Origin: Bacteroidales bacterium UBA1217
GTDB taxonomy: Bacteria > Bacteroidota > Bacteroidia > Bacteroidales > P3
Length of the DNA: 47,942 nucleotides
Assembly (NCBI GenBank): GCA_002309335.1
Contig: DBXH01000012.1
Span: 1-47,942, forward strand
Direction: 5' to 3'
Below, in pieces: positions 1 to 8,514 of the stretch. A model generated the notes under the pieces. It was given only the letters and a program-made list of their open reading frames with translations. It did not search any database and was not told the DNA's origin. The position numbers and the translations under genes were made by a program. The stretch's first letter is position 1, and every line of letters starts with the position of its first letter.

Positions 1-962
1 TCGAAGCAGGTGCCGGCAATGCGGTCCAGCGTGTAGTTGTTGATATACTCGCGCTGCATCCAGTTGCTCTTGCGCAGACGGCCGATAACCCACTTCACAA
101 ATACACCCAAAAGCGTGCCCCACAGGAAGTTGAAGCCCCACACTAACGGTTTGAGTGTCTTTACACCGAAGTCACCCAGCTCCAGTTGCTGGACGCCGTA
201 CATCAGCAGGAACACCAGCGCATAGACAAGCAGCACGAGGCAGAGCTGAACCGTCAGCTTGTCGATTGACTCCGAGTGCGGTATTTCGCCTTCCGACTCA
301 TAGTCCTCGAGCGTGTATTTCTCAACGTATGTACTGTCGCTCACTTTCAGCTTGCCTCTGCGACGAAGAACATTCATATATACTACTCCTACAAGGCTGC
401 CCACAATGAAACCCATAGCGGCAATGCTGAGACCAAAATCCTTGCCGTAGAAGGTGATACCCTGGTTTGAAGCCCAGTCGCTGAACGTCACACCGAAGTT
501 CAGTGCCTGTCCGGGACCCTGTCCATAGCCCATAGGCAACAGCATACCGCCGGCATAGAACATATTGGAACTCTTCCACCACATAAACAGCGGAATGGTA
601 ATCAGCAGTCCGGCCAAACCTTGCAGTATATAGGTGCTGGCAGTCACAGCTCCAGTCTCGACGACCTTCATTGTCGTTGTCGAACTCTTGATTTTCTTGT
701 TCTTAAGAGCCATAGCCACAAAACCAAGACCCAACGCGTGGTAGGTCAGGATTTCCATTACGTGACGGTCGACAAGTTCGTTGAAAAAAATCAACGGTTT
801 GAGGCACAGAATCAAAAGACCTGCCAACAGCGCCGATGGCAAAAGACTGCGGCGGAACAAAGGTACGTTGCAACGCACCAGATTGGCAATGAGCAGGGCG
901 GCAATAATGACAAACAACTGTATCAGCCAAGCCCACGACGAAATATCGGCAAAAGATGACAT
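1..962 (-). CDS. Sodium/glutamate symporter-like transporter, C-terminus cut by the window edge
   Basis: An open frame of about 320 codons begins with ATG at 962 and runs off the left edge. The translation is very hydrophobic, with repeated membrane segments: one near the N-terminus (WLIQLFVIIAALLIANL), another around LLAGLLILCL, a glycine-rich stretch LLPMGYGQGPGQALNFG and further helices. A glycine-rich pore stretch between hydrophobic helices and this overall pattern fit the ESS (GltS) sodium:glutamate symporter family, which imports glutamate with Na+ at the inner membrane. The substrate here is inferred, not shown. A charged loop of about 40 residues (KVSDSTYVEKYTLEDYESEGE) lies between the two halves. 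The gene follows the EF-hand-like gene on the same strand, with a hairpin terminator between them, so the two are probably only partly co-transcribed. Confidence 0.7.
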   Translation of the reverse strand, partial: MSSFADISSWAWLIQLFVIIAALLIANLVRCNVPLFRRSLLPSALLAGLLILCLKPLIFFNELVDRHVMEILTYHALGLGFVAMALKNKKIKSSTTTMKVVETGAVTASTYILQGLAGLLITIPLFMWWKSSNMFYAGGMLLPMGYGQGPGQALNFGVTFSDWASNQGITFYGKDFGLSIAAMGFIVGSLVGVVYMNVLRRRGKLKVSDSTYVEKYTLEDYESEGEIPHSESIDKLTVQLCLVLLVYALVFLLMYGVQQLELGDFGVKTLKPLVWGFNFLWGTLLGVFVKWVIGRLRKSNWMQREYINNYTLDRIAGTCF

Positions 963-991
963 TTGTAATAATTGATTTTGAATTATAAACT

Positions 992-1020
992 AAAAAAAGG
1001 GGCGCATAGGGGTGCACCCC
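992..1020 (-). terminator. Rho-independent terminator after the 690-residue gene
   Basis: Read on the minus strand, GGGGTGC pairs with GCGCCCC (one G-T pair, 8-base loop) and is followed by seven T. It sits between the stop of the EF-hand-like gene and the start of the symporter gene. The same DNA also contains the perfect 12-bp palindrome GGGGTGCACCCC at 1009-1020. Confidence 0.6.
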
Positions 1021-1045
1021 GATATTTTCACATAAAAGTTGTAAT

Positions 1046-3118
1046 TTATTCAGCAGCTTCTTCGGTCACTGGTGCGGGTTCTTCGGTCGGAGCCTCGGTC
1101 TGAGTGGCACCTGTGGTGACCTCCGCAGGTTGCTCGACAGCCTCAGGCTGCTCTTTCTTGAAGGGCAGGCCTACATATTTCAGCGTGTTGGTGAAATAGA
1201 GGGCGCAGAAGATACCGCCAAGTACAATGATGGTGATGAGCCATTTCTTCCAGCAAGGCATTTTCTTGTCGGCATAGGGGTCGGGCATCGTCACCAGCGG
1301 ATATTTGGCGAGGCTGGTGAGCGTTGCGCCGAAGGCGGTGTTGATGCGCACCTGGGCGTTGATTGCCCAGCCGTTGGCGTTGAGCACGGGACCGAGGTTG
1401 CGTCGACGCAGCTTTGTCCATGCGATAAACATCGAAGGACCAGAGACAACAATCACGATGACAACAATCAGTAGGATAACGTTGTACCATTTGGCTGTGA
1501 GGAATGCTCCCAAACCAGCGAGAGCGGCAGCAATGGCACCCAAGGCTAAGCCGATGGCAGCAAAGATGCCTGCAAACTTGGCGATGTCGAACGGAGTCTT
1601 CTTATCGGCAGGAGCTGCAGGAGCGGCGCCATCGGCAGGTTTGGCTCCGATATTGTCGGTTGCGGTATCTGCTTTGGCGGTGAGGTTGTCCATCTGCTTG
1701 GCTTCCTTGTCGGCGGCGTTCTTGTTTATCTTGTCGGTGATGAATTTCCACAGTTTTTTGTAAGGCAGCCAGAAAGCTTGGCGAACAGAGATGGGGTTGT
1801 CCACGATCTTGGTGACGGTGGCGTCCCAATCCTGTCCCGAGCGGTCGTAGAAGATGGCGTTCTTGCCAACGCGCAGGTCGTCAACATCGCCGTCGGTCAG
1901 AGCAGCAACGATGTCCATCTCGGCAGCTTTGACTTTAGATTTGCAATGGCAGTAGATCAGATACATACCGCTCAATCCAGCCATATCTGCGTGTTTGCCC
2001 ATATCGGTCACTTTCACACAGAGGTCGCAGCAACGCTGGTCGATATAAAGCTGACCGCATTGGAATACAGCCAGTTTGGTGTTGTCTCTTGTGTAGAAAT
2101 CGGAGAAGACGACATAGTTTTTAAGCAACTTGTAGAAGTCGCGGTATAGATGCAGGAATTTGTCAACCAGTTTGATATCGGCATCTTCCTGTTCCATTTC
2201 CTTGTCAAAGTTCTCGACTTTGGCGGTCTTGTCGTCGGCGAGGCCGGTGACATAAGTGTCCAATTTGGCGACGACGGCGTTCCATTGAGCCTCGTCGATA
2301 CTTTCGGCGCCGGCATAGTCGACGTTGAGAGTCAGGGTCTTGACTTTGTCGAACATTGCCTGCCAAGCGGGGTTAACGCCCTTGTCGAGATAGAGTTTCA
2401 TCTCCTTGTTGGGGCGAGCCAGCGGATAGTCGGCAATCTGGTCGCTGCAGGAGGCGAGGTTCTTTTCGCTGATGGCTTGAATTTTCTCGACCGAAACATC
2501 TACGGCTTCAGCGCAGTTCTCATCGAAGGCGATGAGTTTGCAGCGCATAAAGTAGTCGGCCACTTTGTCCTTTATCGCGCCAACGGCGGTGATGGCGTCG
2601 TCGGTATTGTCGCCATAGGGTCGTTCGTCGAAAACGGCTGCTGTGGCGTCGTCCTTGGCTTTAACTTTTTCGTCGAAGGCTTTCTTTATGTCGGCAACGT
2701 CGGCTAGAGAAATGGTTTCACCCTCGGAGCCTTTCTTTTGGAGCAGGCGTTGGGAACTTTCGATGATTGCGGCGCCGCCTTCGTCGTCGGCGTTGAGGTC
2801 GGCAAGCGCAATGCTGTCGTTGCCATTAAGTAGCAGGTCGTTGTTTTTCAATGCGCCAGTCAGCCATTTTGAGGCTGCAACGATTTCATTTACACGAATT
2901 TTCTCGTCGCCATCGGTATCAAGCATCCGAAGAGTGGCTTCGTCGAATTCAAGACCTTTTACGGGGCAACTCAATACTGTCCAGAGCTTTTGGTCAAGTT
3001 CGTGGAGATGAGCGATGTCTTCTCCCGAATTGATAGTTACGCGTGTCACACCACCGATGGTGTTGAAAGTCCAAGTGTAGTTGTCGGACTTTCCAGGGAT
3101 TGTAATCTTCTTAGCCAT
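1046..3118 (-). CDS. EF-hand-like membrane protein of unknown function, 690 residues
   Basis: I do not recognise the family. The long N-terminal region is acidic and soluble-looking. It contains one canonical EF-hand-type loop at about residues 67-78 (DTDGDEKIRVNE: acidic residues at loop positions 1, 3, 5 and 12 and Ile at 8), which suggests calcium binding. Around residues 515-540 and 545-566 there are two adjacent hydrophobic helices, the first rich in Ala/Gly, and a third at about 626-646. A Pro/Glu/Thr-rich acidic tail of about 44 residues ends the protein. No signal peptide is visible, so most of the N-terminal part is probably cytoplasmic. It has its own promoter upstream and a terminator downstream. 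The function is unknown; a calcium- or stress-responsive envelope role is only a guess. Confidence 0.8.
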   Translation of the reverse strand: MAKKITIPGKSDNYTWTFNTIGGVTRVTINSGEDIAHLHELDQKLWTVLSCPVKGLEFDEATLRMLDTDGDEKIRVNEIVAASKWLTGALKNNDLLLNGNDSIALADLNADDEGGAAIIESSQRLLQKKGSEGETISLADVADIKKAFDEKVKAKDDATAAVFDERPYGDNTDDAITAVGAIKDKVADYFMRCKLIAFDENCAEAVDVSVEKIQAISEKNLASCSDQIADYPLARPNKEMKLYLDKGVNPAWQAMFDKVKTLTLNVDYAGAESIDEAQWNAVVAKLDTYVTGLADDKTAKVENFDKEMEQEDADIKLVDKFLHLYRDFYKLLKNYVVFSDFYTRDNTKLAVFQCGQLYIDQRCCDLCVKVTDMGKHADMAGLSGMYLIYCHCKSKVKAAEMDIVAALTDGDVDDLRVGKNAIFYDRSGQDWDATVTKIVDNPISVRQAFWLPYKKLWKFITDKINKNAADKEAKQMDNLTAKADTATDNIGAKPADGAAPAAPADKKTPFDIAKFAGIFAAIGLALGAIAAALAGLGAFLTAKWYNVILLIVVIVIVVSGPSMFIAWTKLRRRNLGPVLNANGWAINAQVRINTAFGATLTSLAKYPLVTMPDPYADKKMPCWKKWLITIIVLGGIFCALYFTNTLKYVGLPFKKEQPEAVEQPAEVTTGATQTEAPTEEPAPVTEEAAE

Positions 3119-3168
3119 AATATATTATATTTATTATTCCGATGCTTGGTGCTTTTGATTGCAAAGTG

Positions 3169-3200
3169 CAAAGGTAATAAAAAATATTATAATGACCAAA
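3169..3200 (-). promoter_or_regulatory. Bacteroidota promoter for the EF-hand-like gene
   Basis: On the minus strand a TTTG (3197-3200) is followed after 20 bp by TACCTTTG (3169-3176). This matches the Bacteroidota -33/-7 form TTTG-N19/20-TAnnTTTG. The leader to the ATG at 3118 would be about 45 nt. Confidence 0.7.
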
Positions 3201-3270
3201 TGGGGAGATACATTTCTTTAAAAAAGTTAGTTTCATATACATAGGAGGAGATACGCATAAAATATGCGTA

Positions 3271-3303
3271 AACCCAGAATTAACCCAGAGTTAATCCAGA
3301 GTT
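3271..3303. repeat. Tandem 11-bp repeat, three units
   Basis: Three adjoining 11-bp units AACCCAGAATT, AACCCAGAGTT and AATCCAGAGTT lie just downstream of the yitT stop codon. Rotated and reverse-complemented, the unit is nearly the same as the CAACTCTAGGT unit at 23495-23538. Confidence 0.8.
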
Positions 3304-3322
3304 ACCCCAAGGAAAGGGTGGG

Positions 3323-4261
3323 TTATCTTTGTTCGGCGTGGAGCTTGGATTTCTTTTTGTGCTTGTTCCAGAAGCCATAGACTTCGCTGACGTTGCCGGC
3401 GGTGGTGAAAGCGTTGATTTCGTTGTGGTTGATGTATTCCATCAGTTTAGCGAACTCGTCTTTGCTCAGCAAGGCTTCGAGTTCGATGCATTTCTCGCCG
3501 CTATAGCCGCCAGTCACCTCGTAGAGAGTGCATCCGCGCTGCAGTTCGTTGATGATGTATTGACGCAGTCGGTCATAATCCTTCGACACGATGCAAACAC
3601 GCTTTTTGTTGTTGAGAGTGGCGGTGAAATAGTCGACCACGAGACCGTTGATCCAAGTGCCTATGAGTCCTATGACGACCATACGGAACGGGTTGATAGC
3701 GAAAGCGGTGCAGCAGATTACGGCACCGGCTACCGACACCGAAGCGCCGATGTCGAAGTGGAGATATTTGTTTACTATCTTGGCGAGGATATCGAGGCCG
3801 CCGGTCGAGGCGTTGATGCTGAACATCAGAGCCTGTGCTGCGCTGAGCAGCAGCACGAAGCAGCAGAGGTCGAGCCAGGGGTCGCCCATAACTGAGGGCG
3901 TTCCGGTTACGTGGTTGGGATTGGCGATATTTTCCCAAGGGAAGACTTTTGCCCAGAATTCGGTCAAAGGGCCGAGGATCAAAGCGGTGTAAACTGTTTT
4001 AAATCCGAACTCATGACCTATCAGGAGGAAGGCTAGGATTAGCAGCACAATGTTGATGCCCATAATCCAAATACCAAGACCTTGACCGTGAGTGAAAATA
4101 TTGCTCAGCACAATAGAGAGACCCGATATTGTGCCGATAATCAGTTTGCTGGGTACGAGGAAGTAGTAGACAGCGGCAGCGGTGACCATCATACCAAGGG
4201 TCATGATGATCAGTTCGATCCAGAACTTTTTGGTTCCGAGAATGTTTAGTATTTTGCTCAT
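3323..4261 (-). CDS. YitT family membrane protein
   Basis: The 312-residue protein fits the YitT family (DUF161 membrane region followed by DUF2179). The first two thirds hold several transmembrane helices, starting with WIELIIMTLGMMVTAAAVYYFL and including the glycine-rich GTISGLSIVLSN. The last third (from about residue 220, KKRVCIVSKDYDRLRQYI) is a soluble alpha/beta domain typical of DUF2179, with the conserved GGYSG. These are inner-membrane proteins of uncertain transport function. The C-terminus is basic (KHKKKSKLHAEQR). It is a single gene with its own promoter, divergent from the T9SS-sorted protein gene. Confidence 0.9.
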   Translation of the reverse strand: MSKILNILGTKKFWIELIIMTLGMMVTAAAVYYFLVPSKLIIGTISGLSIVLSNIFTHGQGLGIWIMGINIVLLILAFLLIGHEFGFKTVYTALILGPLTEFWAKVFPWENIANPNHVTGTPSVMGDPWLDLCCFVLLLSAAQALMFSINASTGGLDILAKIVNKYLHFDIGASVSVAGAVICCTAFAINPFRMVVIGLIGTWINGLVVDYFTATLNNKKRVCIVSKDYDRLRQYIINELQRGCTLYEVTGGYSGEKCIELEALLSKDEFAKLMEYINHNEINAFTTAGNVSEVYGFWNKHKKKSKLHAEQR

Positions 4262-4315
4262 AATTATTTTGTTTTTAGCTTGTTAGATTTGTTTTTGTTA
4301 TTCGTTAACAGGCTG

Positions 4316-4346
4316 CAAAAATACACAATAATATTTGTTCGTCAAA
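4316..4346 (-). promoter_or_regulatory. Promoter for yitT
   Basis: On the minus strand TTTG (4343-4346) is separated by exactly 19 bp from TATTTTTG (4316-4323). It lies about 55 bp before the yitT ATG and is arranged back-to-back with the promoter of the gene at 4437. Confidence 0.75.
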
Positions 4347-4368
4347 ATAATAAGCGAAGGAAATTTAT

Positions 4369-4399
4369 TTTGTCGATTTGAAAAAAAAATGTAATTTTG
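4369..4399 (+). promoter_or_regulatory. Promoter for the T9SS-sorted protein gene
   Basis: TTTG (4369-4372), 19 bp, then TAATTTTG (4392-4399). The spacing and both boxes match the Bacteroidota consensus. The ATG follows at 4437. Confidence 0.75.
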
Positions 4400-4436
4400 C
4401 AAATCAAAAAATGAAATAATAATTTAAAATCGAAAT

Positions 4437-6329
4437 ATGAAGAAAGCATTATTTTTTGCGGCATTTGCCATTAGTTTGGTGGCGGTTGAAGCCCAGATAA
4501 ACCCCAACTGCGTGGGGTGGAAAAACCCGGCGAACTTTACGCAGACCGGTACGCATCAGGAGTTGTGGACGGGCTATACTGGCAATAAAAACAATTATCT
4601 TAGCACGTGTACGTCGGAGGGTGCAACATATACAACTGTTGTGCAAGCGGCAAATTTGGAAGCTGTAAACAACACCAGCGGTTGCAACATTACTCTTTAT
4701 CAGGATAATAACGCCCGTACTAACTCGATTGACATCCACAACCAGTCGGACGGCACACGACAGTTTGTTATCAAGGGAGCGGGCTATGACCCCGAGACGA
4801 TGAACCACTTGTCGTACTTGCCTCCCGACACATCGTTCCACAGCTCGATCCGATTGGGCAACTATTGTGGTGACCACGGAGCGGAGAAATTGACATACGA
4901 GTTTGTCGTTATGCCTGAAAATGCAATGGTTACGCTGTGGTATGCGTTGTCGATGCAGAATGGACAACATTTGTATTCAGAGAATAATCCGGAGTTTACG
5001 ATTGTTGTTCAGAAAAATCTTGGTACAGCGACAAATCCCAATTGGGTTCCACTTGCAGGAGATACATTGTGTTTAATGCGTACTTCTCCAGGCGTTCCAT
5101 TTTCTGCCGCCAATGGTGACACGGCTTTTTATTCTGGTGCTACGGGTGCTCAACTCACATCTGTCTCGTCCGCAACATACGGTCACAATATTTACCTGCC
5201 TTGGCATAAGTTGTTGATTGACTTGTCGAACAATACATATCAAAAGGTCCGAATCAAAATAACGGCAGGCGACTGTTCGATGTCTGCTCATTATGCATTG
5301 GCTTACATTGCCGGCGACTGCCAGCCGAGTGAATTAATGTCAAAAGGCTGTTATGCAGGCGAGAATAATGTTGAAGCCCCCAAGGGCGCAACCGTTTATA
5401 AATGGTATTGCAGCAAAACGGGAGTTTTGAGTGGCAACGCAATGTATAATGACAACAATTATCAACAGTTTGCGGTCGACTCTACCGGAAGCGTGGATAT
5501 GGATACAAGCCTGTTTGTCAATACGACTACCGGCGCGGCTTTGAGTATGACTACGGTAATGTGCAAGATTACAAGTTATATGAATCCGAATATACCGAGG
5601 GTGGTAAAAGTGTATACGAATGCATATAGACCTATTGTGGCGCAGTATTATGATGTGGCTTGCGAGAGCTATACCTGGAATGACAGCACTTATTCCATCA
5701 GCGGCGAGTATATACAGATGGCTCCTTCGATGTATACCGGCAACTGCGACAGCACGTTGATACTGCATCTGACGATAAATACACCGGTTGAGAATGAACT
5801 GAATGAAACTGTATGCGACGATTATACGTGGGGAGAAGAAACATATACCGTAAGCGGCGATTATGTGCGGACGCTTCCGTCGGTCAATTATGGTGACTGC
5901 GATACCACAGAGACGCTGCATCTGACTGTAAATTATAGCGTTGATACCGCTATTGCCGACAGCGTCGTTGGCAGTTACGAATGGAACGGGGAGACTTATA
6001 CTGAGAGCGGAACATATACTTGGACGGGAGTTACTGTTGAGGGTTGCGACAGCACTGTTACGTTGACCCTTGTTGTAACGCCTTTAGGCATAGAGAATGC
6101 TCAAAATACAGGATTTGGAATTCAGATTTATCCCAATCCCACTTCGGGTTGGCTGAATATCGCGGGCGACGATGTGCTTGGCGTTGAGTTGTTTGACCTT
6201 GCGGGACACAAGATTGCCGAATACAAAAGTGTAGACAGAATCTATATTGGCTCGCTGCCTTCGGGTTCATACGTTGTAAGGACAACTTGTAGAAACGGCG
6301 TTGCGACGCACCGCATCACGTTGAAATAG
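4437..6329 (+). CDS. Secreted repeat protein with type IX secretion sorting domain
   Basis: The protein has 630 residues. Residues 1-19 form a signal peptide (MKKALFFAAFAISLVAVEA). The middle region has no recognised family. Three repeats of about 50 residues follow at roughly 406-456, 457-507 and 508-556, each with a pattern like CESYTWNDSTYS...SGEY...GNCDST-LHLT. The C-terminal 74 residues (from about 557) are a typical T9SS type A sorting domain: IQIYPNPTSG, then VELFDLAGHKI, then LPSGSYVVR and a final ITLK. Family knowledge says such proteins cross the outer membrane through the Por/T9SS machinery and are usually anchored to the surface. The partner or substrate is unknown; an adhesin or surface-structure role is inferred. 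A strong bidirectional terminator follows. Confidence 0.88.
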   Translation: MKKALFFAAFAISLVAVEAQINPNCVGWKNPANFTQTGTHQELWTGYTGNKNNYLSTCTSEGATYTTVVQAANLEAVNNTSGCNITLYQDNNARTNSIDIHNQSDGTRQFVIKGAGYDPETMNHLSYLPPDTSFHSSIRLGNYCGDHGAEKLTYEFVVMPENAMVTLWYALSMQNGQHLYSENNPEFTIVVQKNLGTATNPNWVPLAGDTLCLMRTSPGVPFSAANGDTAFYSGATGAQLTSVSSATYGHNIYLPWHKLLIDLSNNTYQKVRIKITAGDCSMSAHYALAYIAGDCQPSELMSKGCYAGENNVEAPKGATVYKWYCSKTGVLSGNAMYNDNNYQQFAVDSTGSVDMDTSLFVNTTTGAALSMTTVMCKITSYMNPNIPRVVKVYTNAYRPIVAQYYDVACESYTWNDSTYSISGEYIQMAPSMYTGNCDSTLILHLTINTPVENELNETVCDDYTWGEETYTVSGDYVRTLPSVNYGDCDTTETLHLTVNYSVDTAIADSVVGSYEWNGETYTESGTYTWTGVTVEGCDSTVTLTLVVTPLGIENAQNTGFGIQIYPNPTSGWLNIAGDDVLGVELFDLAGHKIAEYKSVDRIYIGSLPSGSYVVRTTCRNGVATHRITLK

Positions 6330-6345
6330 CCTGTTGGGGCATAAA

Positions 6346-6379
6346 CGAAAAGAGCCATCCGTAAGGGTGGCTCTTTTCG
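6346..6379. terminator. Bidirectional terminator between converging genes
   Basis: CGAAAAGAGCCATCC pairs with GGGTGGCTCTTTTCG across a GTAA loop (15-bp stem, one wobble pair), with A-rich and T-rich sides. It can stop transcription of the T9SS protein gene from the left and of rpmF from the right. Confidence 0.85.
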
Positions 6380-6400
6380 TTTGGTAATAAGCTGTGGCGC

Positions 6401-6586
6401 TTATGCCTCGACATTCTTTTCGATTGCGAGTTTACCTCTGTAATATCCGCATTCGGGACATACGTGATGCATCATAATCTGAGCACCACAGTTGCTGCAC
6501 GTGGTCAGCTGAGGAGTCTCCAAGCTGTCGTGCGTTCTTCTCTTTCTTGTTCTCGTCTGTGAGAACCTGTGTTTTGGATGTGGCAT
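6401..6586 (-). CDS. rpmF: 50S ribosomal protein L32
   Basis: The 61-residue protein starts MPHPKHRFSQTRTRKRRTHD and carries two zinc-binding CxxC pairs (CSNCG and CPECG), so it is the zinc-binding form of L32 of the large ribosomal subunit. It follows the yceD-like gene on the same strand by 26 nt, the widely conserved yceD-rpmF pairing, and is probably expressed from the promoter upstream of that gene. Confidence 0.97.
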   Translation of the reverse strand: MPHPKHRFSQTRTRKRRTHDSLETPQLTTCSNCGAQIMMHHVCPECGYYRGKLAIEKNVEA

Positions 6587-6612
6587 AATTATTAATTTTT
6601 ATTGTTTATTTT

Positions 6613-7146
6613 TTATTTCAAGTTTTTAAGTGCTTCCCAGCGGGGGTCGATATCGTCTTCGTTGGTCGGCGTTGGCTCTCCGTCGTTTTCTTCCGAGATA
6701 TATTTAGTTATCTCGGGGTCGCAGGTGGAATTGCCTTCAGCGTCGTCGGGATGGACGCATTGCATTGGTATAGATACCGCTACATATTCGTACATCCATT
6801 GTGCGAGGTCGATCTTGTATTCGTTTTCGGGCAGAATGACCACATCCTCGTCGTCCGACTGCTCGTTGTCGCCAAATTTCACACACAGAGTCTCTTCTCC
6901 TTCCACTGGCAACTTAATCTCACCAAGGCATCTGTCGCACATCGTCGTCACCTCTCCGGAATAGGCGAAATAGAACATCATCAATCGCTCTTTTTTCTCC
7001 AGTTTTACGTCGAAAACGATGTTTGCATCCAGTATTTTTTCATTTTTATACTCTGAAAAAAAACTGTTGTCCAGCGTGAAATCATAGTGGTAAACGCCTG
7101 ATTTTAAGCCGCTGAACTGTATTGTCGTGTCGACGGTTTGCTCCAT
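6613..7146 (-). CDS. DUF177 (YceD-like) protein linked to 23S rRNA/ribosome biogenesis
   Basis: I place the start at ATG 7146 (MEQTVDTTIQFSGLKSG). An AGGAG sequence lies 7 nt before it, while the longer frame would begin upstream of the likely transcription start. The 177-residue protein has the DUF177/YceD signature, including a CDRCL motif in the middle that resembles a metal-binding pair, and an acidic C-terminal half (DNEQSDDEDVVILPEN). YceD-like proteins are known beside rpmF and are implicated in 23S rRNA accumulation. The order here, yceD then rpmF, is the standard one. Known from the family: location and pairing. Inferred: the same role here. Confidence 0.88.
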   Translation of the reverse strand: MEQTVDTTIQFSGLKSGVYHYDFTLDNSFFSEYKNEKILDANIVFDVKLEKKERLMMFYFAYSGEVTTMCDRCLGEIKLPVEGEETLCVKFGDNEQSDDEDVVILPENEYKIDLAQWMYEYVAVSIPMQCVHPDDAEGNSTCDPEITKYISEENDGEPTPTNEDDIDPRWEALKNLK

Positions 7147-7168
7147 TTGCATACTCCTAATGAGTTTG

Positions 7169-7200
7169 CAAAGATACAAACATTTTTAAAACTGACCAAA
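7169..7200 (-). promoter_or_regulatory. Promoter for yceD-rpmF
   Basis: On the minus strand TTTG (7197-7200), 20 bp, then TATCTTTG (7169-7176). The transcript would start about 7 nt beyond the -7 box, leaving a short leader with AGGAG before ATG 7146. Confidence 0.75.
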
Positions 7201-7218
7201 AAAAAGTGTAAAATGCAA

Positions 7219-8514
7219 TTATTTTTTGTCTGTGACGATGGCGAAGAGGTCGTGTTCGAGGGCTTGGGTGATGGTGGCGTCGACAAAATCTCCGATGCGA
7301 ATTGAAGAGTGGGGGAGGATTAAAACCTCATCGTCAACCTCGGGCGAGTCCTGCTCGGTGCGGCCAACAAAGTAGTCGCCCTCTCTGCGGTCGATGATAG
7401 TCTTAAAAGTTTTTCCGACCTTTTGCTCGTTGATTTGCAGGGATATCTGTTCTTGTATTTCCATCAGTTCGTCAATGCGACGCTGCTTTTCCTCATCGCT
7501 CACGGGGTCGCCGAGTTTATAGGCAGGCGTTCCTTCCTCGGGCGAGTAGGCAAATACGCCCATTCGGTTGAAGCGTGCGTTGCAGACAAACTCTTTGAGT
7601 TCTTCGAAATCGGCTTCCGTCTCTCCCGGATAACCCACAATGAGCGTTGTACGGATAGCGACATCGGTAATCTTTTCGCGGAATTTTTCAAGCAAAGCGA
7701 GAGTCTCCTTGCGGTCGACACCGCGCTGCATCGAGTTGAGTAGACGGCTGCTGATGTGTTGCAGCGGTATATCGATGTATTTGCAGATGTTACTGTGTCG
7801 TGCGATAGCGTCGATGGCGTCGTCGGGGAACGAAGAAGGGTAGGTGTAGTGGAGGCGTATCCATTCGGCGCCGCTCTCATTGGCTAGGCGGTTGAGTAAT
7901 TCACCCAACCGTCGCTCACCATATAGGTCGAGACCATAGTAGGTGGTGTCTTGTGCTATGACAATTAGTTCTTTAACTCCGCCAGCAACCATCTGTCGTG
8001 CTTCTGCGACGATATCCTCAATGGGGCGCGACTTGTGTTTGCCACGAATAAGCGGAATAGCGCAATAGGAACAGCTGCGGTTGCACCCTTCGGATATTTT
8101 CAAGTAAGCGTAATGACGCGGAGTGCTTTGCATACGCTCGGCCTCCAAACGGTCGTGAAACTCAGCCTTCAGTGTGCGCACGATCTCGTCCCACTGGTGA
8201 ACGCCGTAGAAAGCGTCGATCTCGGGCAGTTCGGCTTTGAGCTCGTCGCGGTAACGTTCAACCAAACAGCCTACGGCAATGATTTTGCGTTCTTTGCGTC
8301 CGCGCTCCTTAACGTCGATTTGTTCAAGGAGCACGTTGACAGATTCCTGTTTGGCGTCGCCAATAAAGCCGCATGTGTTTACGATAATAACGTCGCAATC
8401 GTTGCGTTCACGATCAAAAAAAATATCAAATCCGGCTTTTCTGAGATGGCCTGCAAGATGTTCGGAATCGGCGGTATTCTTTGAACAGCCGAGAGTTATA
8501 ATGTTGATTTTCAT
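7219..8514 (-). CDS. rimO: Ribosomal protein S12 methylthiotransferase RimO
   Basis: RimO is a radical SAM enzyme that methylthiolates an aspartate of ribosomal protein S12. The N-terminal UPF0004 domain has the three cluster cysteines (LGCSKN, NTCGF, VGCLV). The radical SAM motif CNRSCSYC is at about residues 143-150, followed by IPLIRGKHKSRP. A C-terminal TRAM-like domain begins around residue 365. The length of 431 residues is normal. The ATG at 8514 overlaps the ftsY stop by 4 nt (ATGA type), so the two genes are translationally coupled in the order ftsY-rimO, which is common in Bacteroidota. Confidence 0.97.
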   Translation of the reverse strand: MKINIITLGCSKNTADSEHLAGHLRKAGFDIFFDRERNDCDVIIVNTCGFIGDAKQESVNVLLEQIDVKERGRKERKIIAVGCLVERYRDELKAELPEIDAFYGVHQWDEIVRTLKAEFHDRLEAERMQSTPRHYAYLKISEGCNRSCSYCAIPLIRGKHKSRPIEDIVAEARQMVAGGVKELIVIAQDTTYYGLDLYGERRLGELLNRLANESGAEWIRLHYTYPSSFPDDAIDAIARHSNICKYIDIPLQHISSRLLNSMQRGVDRKETLALLEKFREKITDVAIRTTLIVGYPGETEADFEELKEFVCNARFNRMGVFAYSPEEGTPAYKLGDPVSDEEKQRRIDELMEIQEQISLQINEQKVGKTFKTIIDRREGDYFVGRTEQDSPEVDDEVLILPHSSIRIGDFVDATITQALEHDLFAIVTDKK

